Source of the DNA: Pontederia crassipes
Taxonomy: Eukaryota; Streptophyta; Magnoliopsida; Commelinales; Pontederiaceae
DNA: 64,000 nucleotides
Direction: 5' to 3'
Assembly (NCBI GenBank): GCA_030549335.1
Contig: CM060195.1
Coordinates: 23,812,874-23,876,873, forward strand
A program made the position numbers and the translations under genes. The notes under the pieces are model-generated. The model ran no database searches. It was not told where the DNA came from and saw only the letters and a program-made list of their open reading frames with translations. Shown in pieces: positions 1 through 11,660 of the stretch; the stretch's first letter is position 1; each line of letters begins with the position of its first letter.

Positions 1-307
1 ATTTTCCATCCTTTGATGTCGGTAGTGATAAGTCTCTCATGGCCATTCCTAACTTTGTCACGACCATTAAACCTTATTTCATGGGCGTGATCGAGAGCTT
101 ATTTCTAATCATTTTTTCCTTTTTCGGTCACGATTGTTATTGGAATAGTCACAATCATGTCAGCATCCACGTAGCCCAATTTCAACCTCAAAATTACATT
201 ATTTTTTAGTCAAACCTTTGTGTACGACATGCATATAATTAATAACAACATCATGAATAAATTGATGAAAATAATGTTGTAATAAGGATTTAGGTTTTTC
301 CCTAAAA
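1..307. other. Left edge, no gene seen
   Basis: This stretch has no ORF or repeat structure that I recognise. It ends in the 8-base flank (300-307, CCCTAAAA) that serves as the left target-site copy of the hAT-like element starting at 308. Confidence 0.5.
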
Positions 308-1247
308 TAAGGCTAAGCACAATGATCGCACTCACCCGGTCAGTCGAAATATATTCTCAATTCGGTTAGATTCGGTCCAGGAATGGGTCTAGTAATAAGA
401 ATACATGATGGGTTCTAGATCAGGACCGAGTCCACAGCCTAAATTCTCAACCTTCGACCCAAACCGAATAATGAATTTTTATAATATTTTTTATATTAAA
501 TATAAAAACTATGATTGTGACCCATTAACTCATAAAATGAAAATTTCCTCAATCCCTTGCTAACTATGGTGGGTTTCGGATTAGGACCGATGGCACCCAA
601 CTATTGTCACTGATATGGTCTTGTTGTCATTGACATCGACGTTTCTCATCTGCTGCTATTGCACTACCGTCGGCACCAACCTGAGACCCTGACAAGTTCT
701 CTCCCTCCCTCTCCCCTTCTCCTTTCTCCCTTCTCTCCTTCTCCCTCTCTCTACACAACCAAGGTTCTTTTTTCTCATGACTCTCCCTCTCCTTCTAACC
801 CTCTTCCTCATCCCTGTGTTCGATTGCTCATCTGCTCAATGTTCACAAGTGTCGTTGAGTCATTATCGATGGTAGGTAGCTGTTGTTGTATGATTTCACT
901 TGTGTCCAATTTCACATCATGCCACTCGATCGACGAATCCACAATGGTGTGGGCTCTCTTGACTTCTCGTTTCTGAGGTATGCTATTCGTCAAACCTCCA
1001 CCCAATACCCTCCTCTTTCTTTTAAGTTTTGACGTCGATTACTTCGATCTCCCGTAAAGATCCTCTTGTTTTCTGTCAAATTTGTGTTGTTACTATTTTT
1101 TATATTATGTCTTGACCAAACCTGGTCTCATTCCAGATTTGCTAGTTCCATCCGATCCCGGTACTGGCTAGGACCGGGACTAGTATCGGGTCAAAAAAAA
1201 TTTCTAACCAGCAAAAATCGAACCTGACCCCGAGTTTGCTCTATCCC
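308..1247. mobile_element. Diverged hAT-type MITE, older family copy
   Basis: The left end TAAGGCTAAGCA (308-319) and the complement of the right end (about 1237-1247) are degenerate versions of the TAGGGCTGAGCA terminus seen in the element at 4076-4921. Flanks are CCCTAAAA (300-307) and ACCTAAAA (1248-1255), an 8-bp target duplication with one mismatch, as expected for hAT transposons. The interior has the same plan as the younger copy: terminal blocks rich in GGGTC/GGACCGG and a CT-rich centre (about 695-800). No transposase is present, so it would be non-autonomous. The short ORFs here come from base composition. Confidence 0.55.
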
Positions 1248-1532
1248 ACCTAAAACATACAAAATTATGGATCTAGAGCATGATAATTTTTTTAGGGTGT
1301 ATAAACATGTGGATCTTGACATTAAAGCATAAATCTAAACTTATGATCGATGAAACCACTCAATCACAATCCTAAATAGGAATTAAAGTGTTCATATGTC
1401 TATTAATCCATACAAACAAATTATTGAGAGGCGAGAGATGGGTTGGATTTTCTTTTCATACCTGGAATATTGTTCTTTCTCGTCAATGTTGATCTTCTTC
1501 CCTTTGTCCATGTCCTCTTTTCCTCTATACTT

Positions 1533-3992
1533 CTCGTAACGCCCGAAGTTTCATAAATATTTTAAAATTTTATTTTGTTGACATCGGCCAAAATGAGTGA
1601 CCAATTTTTAAAATGAGCATTCGTAATCTAATTGTTCCACAGGTTGACCGAAATCCAATCAGGAGTTCGAAAGTGTATCAAAAAAAAACAAAAAGAATTA
1701 GTTTTGGATCTCTCTCTCTCTCCATTATAACACTATAATGGTTGTAAGCCCACTCCACCACTAAAGCTGGGATTTCAAAAGATGAAACCCCTAGAAAATG
1801 GATGCCATTAAATTCCATTTACCCCCACCCTCTCTCTCCATCTTCTCATCTATATTATCTCGATTTTTGTTTCCTGTGCTTCCTCCTTGGCTCGGCCAAA
1901 AATCATGATGAGGATCAAGGAGAGAGAGGGATGAACTTAGGGTGCAGATCCATGAAGAAAAAAATCAAAGAGCATGATTATAAGGCGTGTTTTCGAAATT
2001 TAGATCATGGGGTAGATTTCTTGCATGCTTTAAGGACTTGTTTGGTTCAAAATTTATTAAGGGGAAGGAAAGGTAAAGAATGAGAAGGGAAATGGCGGGA
2101 AGGAAATATTGGAGAATGAAGGTGAATAGTTACACTTGTTTGGTTGATATCATTAATATTGGAGGGAAATGAAAGGAAAAGAAGGGGACTTTCCCCTTCA
2201 TTCCCCTTCAACTTAAACTCGACCAAATGAGGAGAACGAATTCTCCTCCTTTTCCTTCCTCTTCTTTTTCCTTCTTTCACCCCAACCAAGCAGACCCTAA
2301 GGGTTAAGTTAGGCATAAGATTTGTGTTGGTATGAGTAGTAAGCATGACTTGTTATTCTTATGGAGTTATATGATCTGACCTCTCTGATTTGTGATTCTT
2401 TGTTGAATAATGTAGTTGAGATAATCTGCCTTGACTTCCTCATTGATTTATAGGATTGTTGACATATGTTTTAGATAATTAAAAGATAGATTATGGTATG
2501 CCTTTGAGTTAAGAATTTCTATTGCCACAAACTAGGATATGATTTTATGAAATTGGGCTCATTATGATGCATGAGTAAGAATGGAAATTGAAAGCTTATT
2601 TTCATACAAATGTACATGATGAAAAATGATCTCATTATGATAAGATTTAGTTTTCGTTCGTGCTATATGATAGGATATGTTAATTAGCTAGTGTTAGATC
2701 TCTATTTTGTGTGGAAAAGTTGCTTGAAAATCTAAGGATTTCACAATGACCTATAATTCTGCCGACTAAAATGGGCGATCGATTCCCATATCGGATGTCC
2801 GAATCTCCTAGACAAGAGATAGCGACTACCAGATCGAATGATTGATCCAAAATTGGGTGCTCAATTTGGAAATGTCAAGACATGAACATAGTAATAACTA
2901 CCAAATCGGACGATCGATCCATGGACAGATGCTTGATCTAGAATGTTAGGACTTGATCATTATCCAACGGTTGATCGCAAATCATCTCAGTGGATCAAGG
3001 ATTATGGAACAGATGATCGATCGAGGTTTTGGTCGTTCGAAACTTTCGATCGAAAGTTCATAGTACCCGCCCGAAGGATAATGGATGATCGACCAGATCT
3101 TTACCAGGCCCTTAATTAGACGAAAGATGAAACAAAAAATGAATGTTTGATCCCCTAATGGACGATCGATTATTTTTTGATTAAAAATGAATGACCAATC
3201 ATCAAATAGATGACAGATGAACCATGATAAAATGGGTGTTAGATTACTTAAACAATGGACACAAATGAAATGGAAGTCCGAACCCCCTAATGGACGACCA
3301 TTGAACTATGCCAAAATGGATGACCACTCAACTTCCGGGCATTCTAGAATACAGAATGAACATAACCTTAGTAAACAATCATGATTTAACATATTTCTAC
3401 CTCCTTGATTATCCTTTCCATTATGACGATTTGGAACTACCTTTCCTCCCTACAATCTTGATTGATCCATGTGATCAAAAATAGGTTCATAGTTAATAAT
3501 GATAAAAGATGAGTATTATCATTACCTACCTAGATGAGAAGTTCATTGATAGTCTTGTGTGAGGCACTTCCCTTGATAAGTTATTGATAGTCTTGTATAA
3601 GGTACTCCTATTGTTACAAATGTTCCCCTTATGGAGCATCTGTTGTGGCATAGACTTTTATATGTCCAATATTTGATGTTAGACGTTGCAATGTACTTTT
3701 ATATTTATCATTTAACTTCCGTATTTTCATATTTAATTATTGTAATAGTTTATTTCATATGTTTTTCATTGATGCATCGCCCTTATTGATTATCAAAATC
3801 AACAAAAGAATCAAGCAATATCGAAAAAATAGCACACTAAGAGAAAAAAAGCACACTCGAATTTTGAGACATTTCACTTATCTTCCTCCACCTTCTCTTT
3901 CTTCTTCCTTAAGATTTAGGGTTGTGCCCGTTGTGTGGAAAAGAGAAACAAAAGATGGTATATCCTAGAATTTGAAAAATGAGATTGTTACA
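1533..3992 (+). mobile_element. Possible decayed Ty3-gypsy-type LTR
   Basis: The segment opens with CGTAACGCCCGAAGTTTC, close to the TGTAACGCCC start common in plant gypsy LTRs. It closes with GAGATTGTTACA at 3981-3992, resembling the GGTGTTACA end of the solo LTR at 47602-49534. No internal coding region and no clear target duplication (ACTTC versus TGATG) were found. The part at 2760-3330 repeats short GATCGATC and GGACGATCGA-like motifs. A Tourist MITE sits inside. This is a guess from terminal motifs only; it could also be unrelated intergenic DNA. Confidence 0.3.
2034..2297. mobile_element. Tourist-like (PIF/Harbinger) MITE
   Basis: A 264-bp element flanked by TAA on both sides (2031-2033 and 2298-2300). 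The left end GGACTTGTTTGGTT pairs imperfectly with the complement of the right end, GGGTCTGCTTGGTT. A three-base TAA/TTA target duplication and a GG-C-TGTTTGG type terminus are typical of Tourist MITEs. The left half is purine-rich and the right half pyrimidine-rich, so it would fold back. No coding capacity. Confidence 0.7.
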
Positions 3993-4075
3993 TGATGGAC
4001 GCTTATTTTGCCTATGAGAAGTGGACGAACCTGAAGAACAAGGCACATTATATAACATGCGTTGTGTGGTTTGAT

Positions 4076-4921
4076 TAGGGCTGAGCACAGTCCAAGTCGA
4101 CCCGGCGAGGAGGGAAAATAATCCAGCCCGGATTAGATTCAGACCGGGACCGAGTTCAAATAATGAAAAACCCACCGGATTTCGGGTCAGGATCGGGTTT
4201 GCTATCCGGATACCCGACTCGGACCCGGTCTGGGTTATTAGTATATAAAATCTATCTTCCACGCGCTCTTTTCATTTCACCATCTCCCTTTCTCTCACCC
4301 ATCTCTCTCTGTCTCTCGCCCTCTCCCTCTCTCTCTCACGGCAGTAGCGAAGATGACTCCGACGACTCTCCCGACTCCGGTCGCCCTCCCCTCTTCTGAC
4401 TCCTTCTCTCTCTCTACTTGGTTGTCAGGCGTCACGATCCGGCACCTGGTGTCCAGATTCGTCATCAAGCGCCATGATCCAGCACGCCAGGCATCGGATC
4501 TAGCCATTGACAGCTGATCCGACCACCAGGCGCCACGATTCGGCACGCCAGGTGCCACGATTCGGCATGCCAAGTGCCAGTTCTAGCCATTGGCGGTTGC
4601 CCGGTGCTGGATCGACCGCCAGGTGTCAGATCCGGCCGCCAAGTGTCAGATCCGGCTGCCAGGCGCCGGATCGTGGCCGATCTGAACGGCGACGATTCCG
4701 GCTTCGTCCGCCCTCCCTCTCAGCCCTCACCCTCTCCTGTCCTCTCGACACCGGTCGATCGACCGCCGTAGCTATTCTCGATCCCAAACTCAGTCAAATT
4801 CCTGAATTGTCGGGTTTGACTCGGTATCGGATTCGGTGGGGTTCGGGTCCAGTACCAGATTAAAAAAATTTTGATCCGACATAATTTGGGTCGGGACCGG
4901 ATCCGCTATTGCTCAGCCCTA
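4076..4921. mobile_element. hAT-type MITE with perfect 8-bp target duplication
   Basis: The ends are TAGGGCTGAGCA on the left and its exact complement on the right (TGCTCAGCCCTA, 4910-4921). The 8-bp flank GGTTTGAT occurs at 4068-4075 and again at 4922-4929, a perfect hAT-style duplication. The 846-bp interior has GGTCGGGACCGG-like subterminal blocks and a GC-rich, CT-rich centre (4260-4760) with repeated GCCAGGCGCC/GGCACGCCAGG motifs. There is no transposase. ORFs read through the GC-rich core are spurious. Confidence 0.85.
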
Positions 4922-4929
4922 GGTTTGAT

Positions 4930-6300
4930 ATATACAAGCATGAGTAGCTCGTGACATTCCTTATATTATGTTTATATTCTTCTCACAATTGCATAACTTT
5001 TGTCGTATAAAATATTTATTATATATCATGACATTGCATGATTTTTATATATTTTAATTGATAAATTATATACTATGAAATAGAGGGCTGATGCATGTCT
5101 CAAGATAAATAACTCTGCATACATGGTGAGAACGAATAAATATGGTCTATTGTAATAGAGAGCCCTAAACTCTTAGCAGACTATTGTTGACCTTTATATT
5201 ATCATGAGTTATTTTCACATATTTTAATAAAATTTTATGATATTTTATTTCCAAACTTTATAATTGATATTTATTCAACATTTGTCAATTCCGTAATATT
5301 TCTATATTTTATCGTATGATAAACGAGCTGAGAAATTCTCGAATGACACTTTGCTTATAAGTATAGTGGGATGCAAATCAATTTCATTATAGAGCAGTTA
5401 AAATCTTTGATTAATCTAAGGACGGCCAAATTTAGTTTTATTCTTTTAATAAGTTCGTGGTCTGGCTACATTTAAAAATAAATCTTTGTGAATATTTAAA
5501 TTGATAAATTAGTTTGACATATATTCAGAATAAATGGAATGTAATGAGGAAGAATTAATGAGTTGTTGTGATAGAAAAAAGTAGAGATGTTAAATTAATT
5601 TTTAGTAGGTGTTTGAATTAAAAGTGATTATTATTATATATAAAGTATAATTTTATTATGTAATAAAAATAAAAGTATAAATTTAAAAAATGGTTAAAAA
5701 TATGTTATCTAAATATACAAACATTTTTAAATAAATTACATTAATGAAATATTAATTTTTTAATTAAAATGATAAGTAATAAATAATGTTATATTAATCT
5801 CTTATTATAACTATTTTATATTTAATAAATAAATTGTTTTATATAAGCAAGATAAAAAAATGGTAAAAAAAAGGTTGAAAAGAAAAAAAAAGAAACTATC
5901 AAATAAAAAAAAAGCAACAGTCGCCTAGTCTGTTTGAGAAATCAGGTTGAAACCAACCCGTGAGCCAACGTGTAATGGGAAGCGGGCCGCTGTAGCTTTC
6001 TATTTTTCCTTTATTATTTAGCTAAGAGTGGAAAAAAAAATAGATTAGTCCCTTACTAAAGTGACGACTTAAATACTAGAATTCCAAGTTACTTTGGTTC
6101 TTTATTATTTAGCTAATTTAATTTGTAAAAGTTATATAACACACGTTAAATTTCCAAAAATAAAAATACCCACTCTGAGAAAAGAATAATCGTGAAAGAG
6201 GCCCGTTGAAGACGCAAGGGGGTAAATAAAAGGAAAAAACTGCAAGCAAAAAGCTCCGGCTCTGCACTCACTGCAGCTTCCCCTGGACACACCACCACCT
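4930..6300. other. AT-rich region upstream of SUVH gene
   Basis: No gene is visible. The stretch 5560-5900 is very A/T-rich and possibly an old element. A short repeat of TTTATTATTTAGCTAA occurs at about 6010-6025 and 6100-6115. A weak TATA-like TAAATAAAAGG near 6224 lies about 190 bases before the proposed first exon end and could be the SUVH promoter. A T-run (6324-6357) lies in the likely leader. Confidence 0.4.
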
Positions 6301-6417
6301 AAAAGGGGGCGCAATCGAAAACACTTTTTTTTTGTTTTCTTTTTTTTTTTTTTTTTGCTTGTTCCAGGACTCATAGAAGCAGAACCCTGGAAAACGATCT
6401 CGCGCTTCATTTCCCAG

Positions 6418-6867
6418 GTACCTTCCCGTCTTCTCCTCTCCGAGATCTGCTAATCGCAGGCACCACTTGAGCTCAATAGATCAAATCTTCATCATCTTCA
6501 AATTCTAAAATCCGTTTTTTTTTTCCGTTCTCTTCTTCTCGATTTCGTGCAAAACTTCGATCTTTGCGGCCATCCGTCCGTTCGCGTTATCTCATACGGT
6601 TGCGTTTCCGATGTCTTGGACTACGAGTTGACTTCTTTACAATGATATTCTTGTGGGGATTACGGTTGTTTCTTTTTACTTAACCGGATCCTTTTCCTGT
6701 CTTTAACATTTTGTTTGTAAAAGTTGTTTTTTTTTTTTTGAGGATTCATTGTGATGATAATTGATGCTTACACTCGTCCATGTTGTTGTCTATAATCGCT
6801 CCATTTTGTTGTACTAATATTGAGTACTTGTTGATGTTGGTTACTGTTTCTGTTTCTGGATCTCCAG
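6418..6867 (+). other. Probable intron in the SUVH 5' leader
   Basis: The donor CCCAG|GTACC at 6413-6422 and the acceptor TGGATCTCCAG|GAATC ending at 6867 bound a T-rich stretch without coding potential. Genes of the SUVH1/3 group commonly have an intronless coding region preceded by a leader intron. This call is by inspection; a cDNA would be needed to fix the splice sites and the transcription start. Confidence 0.55.
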
Positions 6868-6940
6868 GAATCACATGTAGTGCTGCGATTTTTCTTTTCT
6901 TTTTTTCTTTTGAGATTCCGGTATTTCATAGCGCGCCGCA

Positions 6941-9010
6941 ATGGAAAAGCGTTCCATATCTGCGTCCCGAGCTAAAGAAGCAGCAGCAATGGATGTGAAG
7001 CCCTTGCGAACCTTAACTCCGATGTTCCCCGCAGCTCTTGGTTTGCCGAACGCATCTGCCGCAACTAATGCCCCTGGCTTCCTCTGTTTCACACCCTTCG
7101 GTGCCTTTGCCTCTGAAACTGGGTATCCTCCTGGATTCTGCCCGCTGTTTCAGTCTTCTCCACCTCCTCATGGCTTTAACCAAAGACCGAATGAGCTGGC
7201 TGTTAGAAATGCTCATAATGGATTTGCTCATGTACGTGGGGGTTTTGGTGTGAATGACTCGGTGCAAGAGGCTTCACCATCCCTATCATTTCAGACACCT
7301 CCCGCAATGGTGACACCCTTGAACAAAAGGGATCCAACATCTGGTATGAAGAAGAAGCAGTTGACGCTTTCTAGCAGCAATAATATGGGCAGTTCAGAGG
7401 CAGATTTAAGTAGCAGGAAGAAAATCAAGCCTAGAAGGCCTAAAAAGCTTCATGGTAGTGGTACTCTGTTGTCTTCGTCGTCACATGAGCCCAGGGAGTC
7501 TGTGGAGATTGTCCTTATGACATATGATGCACTCCGCAGGAGACTCTTGCAGGTAGATGAGTCGAAGAAACTGCGCCCTAACTTGAAAGCAGGTTCCATA
7601 ATGATGTCTAATGAACTCAGAGCTAACACGGCAAAAAAGATAGGCAATGTGCCAGGGGTGGAGATTGGGGACATTTTCTACTTTAGAATAGAGATGTGTT
7701 TAGTGGGATTGCACAATCAGACCATGGGCGGGATTGATTACACGACTCTTAAGTTTGGTAATGAAGATGATACTGTGTCTCTTGGTATTGTTTCTGCCGG
7801 TGTGTATGATAATCAAGATGATGATGTTGATAGTTTGATATATGTTGGTCAGGGAAGTGCTAGCAAGGATGACCAAAAGCTTGAAAGAGGTAATCTGGCT
7901 TTAGAAAGAAGCTTGCACCGTGCTAATGAAATCAGGGTCATTCGGAGTGCAAAAGATCCTAGTACACTCAATGGAAAGATTTATATTTACGATGGCCTGT
8001 ACGTGATTCACGAATCATGGGCTGAGAAAGGGAAATCAGGCTTCACTATCTTCAAGTATAAGTTGTTGCGTCAGCCAGGGCAGCCTGATGGTGTTGCAGT
8101 ATGGAAAAGGACTGAGAAATGGAAGGCCAACCCATCATCTAGAGAAAATCTCTTATTGCTCGACATATCTGGTGGACTTGAAAATGTGCCTGTTTGTGTT
8201 GTCAATGATGTGGACAATGAGAAGGGACCTGATCATTTCAGCTACTCAACTAGCGTGAGTTACCCACGTCTCCGTAAGTCACAAGATCGTGGTCAAGGTT
8301 GCACATGCAAAAATGCCTGTCTCTCGGGTGATCTCAACTGCTCTTGTTTACAGCAAAATGGAGGTCACTTTCCTTATAGTTCCACTGGGATCCTCATTAG
8401 CCGCATTCCTCTCATATATGAGTGTGGCGCTTCTTGCCAGTGCGCTACTAACTGTCGCAATCGAGTAACCCAGAGGGGCATTCAACTTCACTTTGAGGTA
8501 TTCAAGACAAGGGACCGTGGATGGGGTCTCCGCTGCTGGGATCCCATTCGTGCAGGATCTTTCATTTGTGAGTATACTGGTGAAATAGTTGAAAACAATG
8601 ATTTGTTTGAATATAGTGAAGAAAACGAGCATCTCTTTCAATCAATATATGCCGATCAGTCTTTTAAGTGGAATTATGTACCTGAATTGTTGGGAGAACC
8701 TAGCTCTGCCCATTCGAGTGAGACTACTAAATCTTTGCCTTTCAGCATTAGTGCAAAGGGAATGGGAAATCTTTCTCGATTTATTAATCATAGCTGCTCT
8801 CCTAACGTCTTTTGGCAACCAGTGGTTCATGATCATAGCAATGATGATTACCCACACATTATGTTCTTTGCAATGAAGCACATTCCCCCTATGATGGAGT
8901 TAACATATGATTATGGTCTTAGTAAAGTTGAGGTTGATGGTATTTCTTGGTCTCCTAGGACCAAAAAGTGCTTGTGTGGGGCAGCTAAGTGTAGGGGTTT
9001 ATTTGGATGA
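6941..9010 (+). CDS. SRA-SET histone methyltransferase homologue, SUVH1/3 type
   Basis: A 689-residue protein in one uninterrupted exon. Order: a low-complexity N-terminus containing the clade motif KPLRTLTP (about residues 20-27); a lysine-rich nuclear-localisation-like patch (about 155-170); an SRA/YDG domain (about 211-390) that in this family binds methylated DNA; a cysteine-rich pre-SET (from about 454) with GCTCKNAC and CQCATNC; a SET domain with GWGLRCWDPI, RFINHSCSPN (613-622) and ELTYDYG (about 653-659); and a post-SET CLCGAAKCRG (from 677). The catalytic and SAM-binding signatures look intact. Family members methylate H3K9, while Arabidopsis SUVH1 and SUVH3 read methylated DNA and promote expression; which applies here is inference. 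The start is supported by an in-frame TAG at 6929-6931 and by a short tail before KPLRTL of the length seen in SUVH1. A second ATG at 6989 is possible. Confidence 0.93.
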   Translation: MEKRSISASRAKEAAAMDVKPLRTLTPMFPAALGLPNASAATNAPGFLCFTPFGAFASETGYPPGFCPLFQSSPPPHGFNQRPNELAVRNAHNGFAHVRGGFGVNDSVQEASPSLSFQTPPAMVTPLNKRDPTSGMKKKQLTLSSSNNMGSSEADLSSRKKIKPRRPKKLHGSGTLLSSSSHEPRESVEIVLMTYDALRRRLLQVDESKKLRPNLKAGSIMMSNELRANTAKKIGNVPGVEIGDIFYFRIEMCLVGLHNQTMGGIDYTTLKFGNEDDTVSLGIVSAGVYDNQDDDVDSLIYVGQGSASKDDQKLERGNLALERSLHRANEIRVIRSAKDPSTLNGKIYIYDGLYVIHESWAEKGKSGFTIFKYKLLRQPGQPDGVAVWKRTEKWKANPSSRENLLLLDISGGLENVPVCVVNDVDNEKGPDHFSYSTSVSYPRLRKSQDRGQGCTCKNACLSGDLNCSCLQQNGGHFPYSSTGILISRIPLIYECGASCQCATNCRNRVTQRGIQLHFEVFKTRDRGWGLRCWDPIRAGSFICEYTGEIVENNDLFEYSEENEHLFQSIYADQSFKWNYVPELLGEPSSAHSSETTKSLPFSISAKGMGNLSRFINHSCSPNVFWQPVVHDHSNDDYPHIMFFAMKHIPPMMELTYDYGLSKVEVDGISWSPRTKKCLCGAAKCRGLFG

Positions 9011-9689
9011 AGGATAACATGTAGAAATGGCTGCAGATTTGTGTTAACCAGTGTCCAAGTGTTAGAAATGTCGTTCATGAGCAATTCCACTTGCCGTCTT
9101 CTGTTTTGTATTATGTTTTGGTGCCTCAGTATTTGTTCTGCTGCACCATTGGCGGTCCTGCTGGGACGTTGCCAATTTATTTCTCATGCTTGGAGTTGTA
9201 TAATTTATAGATCCTTTGAACTTTCGGCTGTAGAGATGATTATGCATTAATCTTATCGTCATCAGTAAAATAGAATTGTAGGATCATTGTTTTCCAAAGT
9301 CAATCAACGACGTAATCGGATAAACTATTGGATACTTTGAAGGTCCATGTTGGCTAATTCCGGCAGAAACCTGCAGTGGCCATGATGCTTTCTTGCTTCG
9401 ATCAAACTTTGTTTTCATGGCATTTTGCATGCCGACAGCCATGATGCAGAAATTGAGGAACTCTTGCGTTGTGGAACTGCACCATCTGGATACTCTTCAA
9501 ATGTTATATGGCCAACAGTGGCTTGCCAGTTAGAGGTCTCATCGGTCATCACACAGACGATATATGACCAATATAATTTTTTTTTTCATACTCAACTTAG
9601 CGGTGCTATAATGGTCATAACTATTATTATTGTAATCCGAAAGCGCAAATAGGTGACTCCAAGAATCTTTTCATTCAAAGTGCCACTTT

Positions 9690-9690
<1 letters not shown>
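9011..9690 (+). other. SUVH 3' untranslated region and spacer
   Basis: This is unique-looking sequence after the stop codon, without a conserved ORF. It probably holds the SUVH 3' UTR; I cannot place the polyadenylation site with confidence. Confidence 0.4.

Positions 9691-9743
<53 letters not shown>
9691..9743. repeat. (TA)n microsatellite
   Basis: An uninterrupted TA run of about 20 units is followed by a short imperfect continuation ending near 9743. Confidence 0.95.
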
Positions 9744-9744
<1 letters not shown>

Positions 9745-10141
9745 ACAAAATATTAAGAAATTTAAGTTGGAATAATGTAGCATCTAAAAAAGTCATGTTT
9801 CTTCGGGATTCTCTGAGATTTATCACAATTTTTCCTTTTGATTACAAAATGAGGAAAGTGTTTAATAGTACGAAAATTTGATTTTTAAAAATCTTGATAA
9901 AAGTAAATTGAACTTTTGTATTCACCAACAGAGAACCACCACGTTATTATTATTATTTTTTATTCACAAGTCTTTCTTTGTGTGAACTATTATTCACTAC
10001 TTGGATCATATTTGAAGATACAGTAATTTTGGAGTAATTGAATGTTATGTCGAATTTATTTTGTATCAATGGTTACTTTTATTTTATGCCTTTCGGTAAA
10101 AGTTTTTTTGGGTGATTATAAAAGTGATAGTAATAACATAA
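9744..10141. other. AT-rich spacer
   Basis: No gene, RNA or repeat is recognised here. It ends at the proposed outer border of the copia LTR at 10142. Confidence 0.4.
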
Positions 10142-10879
10142 TGTTGTAAGCCTTAAGAATTGTTTAAAAGAAAAAAAAATAGAACAAACATTCCGAGGAA
10201 TCCCAATTGATTGTTTGATCGTTCTTATAAGTATTATACGTCCATAGTGAAAGAACCGTAATAGATCGAAATATAACGAATCATTAAGAAACTTAATAAA
10301 TTTAATGCAGAAATTTACAATTGTCCATCCCTCTTTTTTTATCACGAACAAGTTGTCCATTGTCTTTTTGTGTTGACGAACACGATTGAATGGATTTCTA
10401 AAACACCACCACCGGAATCTATTCTTCTTGGTACGGATGGAGATTGTAAAGAAATTTTCACCAAATAAATTTCATTCAAGTTGTTGTGCATCTTCGGGAC
10501 CATGATCATCTATTTATAGTAGGCACAAAAAGTTTTGAAGTTTCACACATCATGAAACCTTCAAATGCACTCTTTGATCTCCGTATGTCATTTTGATATT
10601 GATGTACCTTTTGATCATCATGTATATACAATTTCATCGTCATACATCTTTTAGTATATGAACACATATGCATCCTTATTTTATACACCTTTTGGTATAT
10701 ATATACACCATTTAACATTTTGGTATATACATCTTTTGGTCTCTGCATATATAATTTCATATTAATAAATATGCCCATAAATACTTTAATCACTTTACTT
10801 GGACCTTAATATATTTTGACAATTCTTAATTGTATAATTATTTTCATATTAAATACAATGTTGGAATTATGTTCCAACA
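10142..10879 (-). mobile_element. Ty1-copia 3' LTR, minus orientation
   Basis: Read on the - strand the segment starts TGTTGGAACATAATTCCAAC directly after a polypurine tract (complement of TCTCCCACTT, 10881-10890) and ends TTACAACA near 10142, so it has TGTTG...CAACA ends. AAGTGGGAGATTGTTGGAA is a characteristic copia polypurine-tract/LTR junction. The LTR aligns by eye, in inverted orientation, with the one starting at 14577. It contains CCAAAAGATGTATA/CCAAAAGGTGTATA repeats (about 10580-10745). Confidence 0.7.
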
Positions 10880-11330
10880 ATCTCCCACTTGGGTTACATA
10901 TAAAACTTTATAATTATACATACCAAAATGAGTTCAACTTTATTGTCAAAATCATAATGTCTTAAAACAATCTTATTCAATAATTATATTAATAAATGAT
11001 CAAAGTAGTCTTTATCACATTCATCGCAATTTGAGTCAACAGTGATCACATATATCAATATAATCAATAACAAGATCTTGATATGGATGTATTGCATGGA
11101 AGTTACATGCAATGTGATCATAACATGCCTACTTTCAACTGGTCCATTTACCAAGATCAAGCTTAATAAAGAATGAAACTGAACTATAGATCTATAAATA
11201 TTAACCTTAATAGATAAGTTGAATTATAAGATAATATGTCTATAACATTAGCATTTATAATACAAACTCCTACTGAAATTGAATATCCTGAATTAAAATA
11301 ACACCCATATTGCCGGTGTACTCGAGAAAC
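10880..11330 (-). mobile_element. Copia 3' internal end, minus orientation
   Basis: The complement of this stretch matches 14140-14576 nearly throughout. It includes the end of the RNase H region (a decayed match to LPPKVFHEHIANMGV, complement of about 11290-11355) and the untranslated tail before the polypurine tract. It is the same family as the + strand element to the right but a separate copy. Confidence 0.6.
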
Positions 11331-11504
11331 ACCTTGGATGACAATTCCTTAGTAGGTGGATCCATAATAATAATGTTTTTCCTAATATGCTCAATAGACA
11401 TTAATCTTTTATTCGCTCTTTCTTTCAACAATAAAGAACTTGACTTCAATGTGCCTCAATTTTGTCGTGCTCCTATTGTTATTGAAATATATAACTATTA
11501 AACC

Positions 11505-11660
11505 CAATGTTGAAATTATGTTCCAACAATTTCTCACTAAAACTTTATAATTGCACATATCAAAATGAGCTCAACTTTGTTGTCAAAATCATAATGCCTT
11601 AAAATAATCTCATTAAAGTCATATCAACCAATAGATAATATAAGTATTCACCAAATACAT
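11505..11660 (-). mobile_element. Second truncated copia LTR/tail junction
   Basis: AATGTTGAAATTATGTTCCAACAATTTCTCAC at about 11507-11538 repeats the LTR/polypurine-tract junction of 10860-10890 in the same orientation. It is followed by the same tail sequence (ACTTTATAATTG..., 11541 onward). The LTR is cut to about 20 bases, so this is a broken second insertion or a local duplication. Confidence 0.5.

Noticed and set aside
1533..3992. A confident full LTR retrotransposon at 1.5-4.0 kb
   Set aside because: Only the terminal motifs fit; no target duplication, primer-binding site or coding domain was found, so it is kept at low confidence.
4163..4863. Arg/Ser/Pro-rich ORFs near 4.3-4.8 kb
   Set aside because: They are wholly inside the hAT MITE and built from its repeated GCCAGGCGCC-type core.
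6871..7267. Minus-strand ORFs opposite the SUVH start
   Set aside because: They are shadows of the coding strand without independent evidence.
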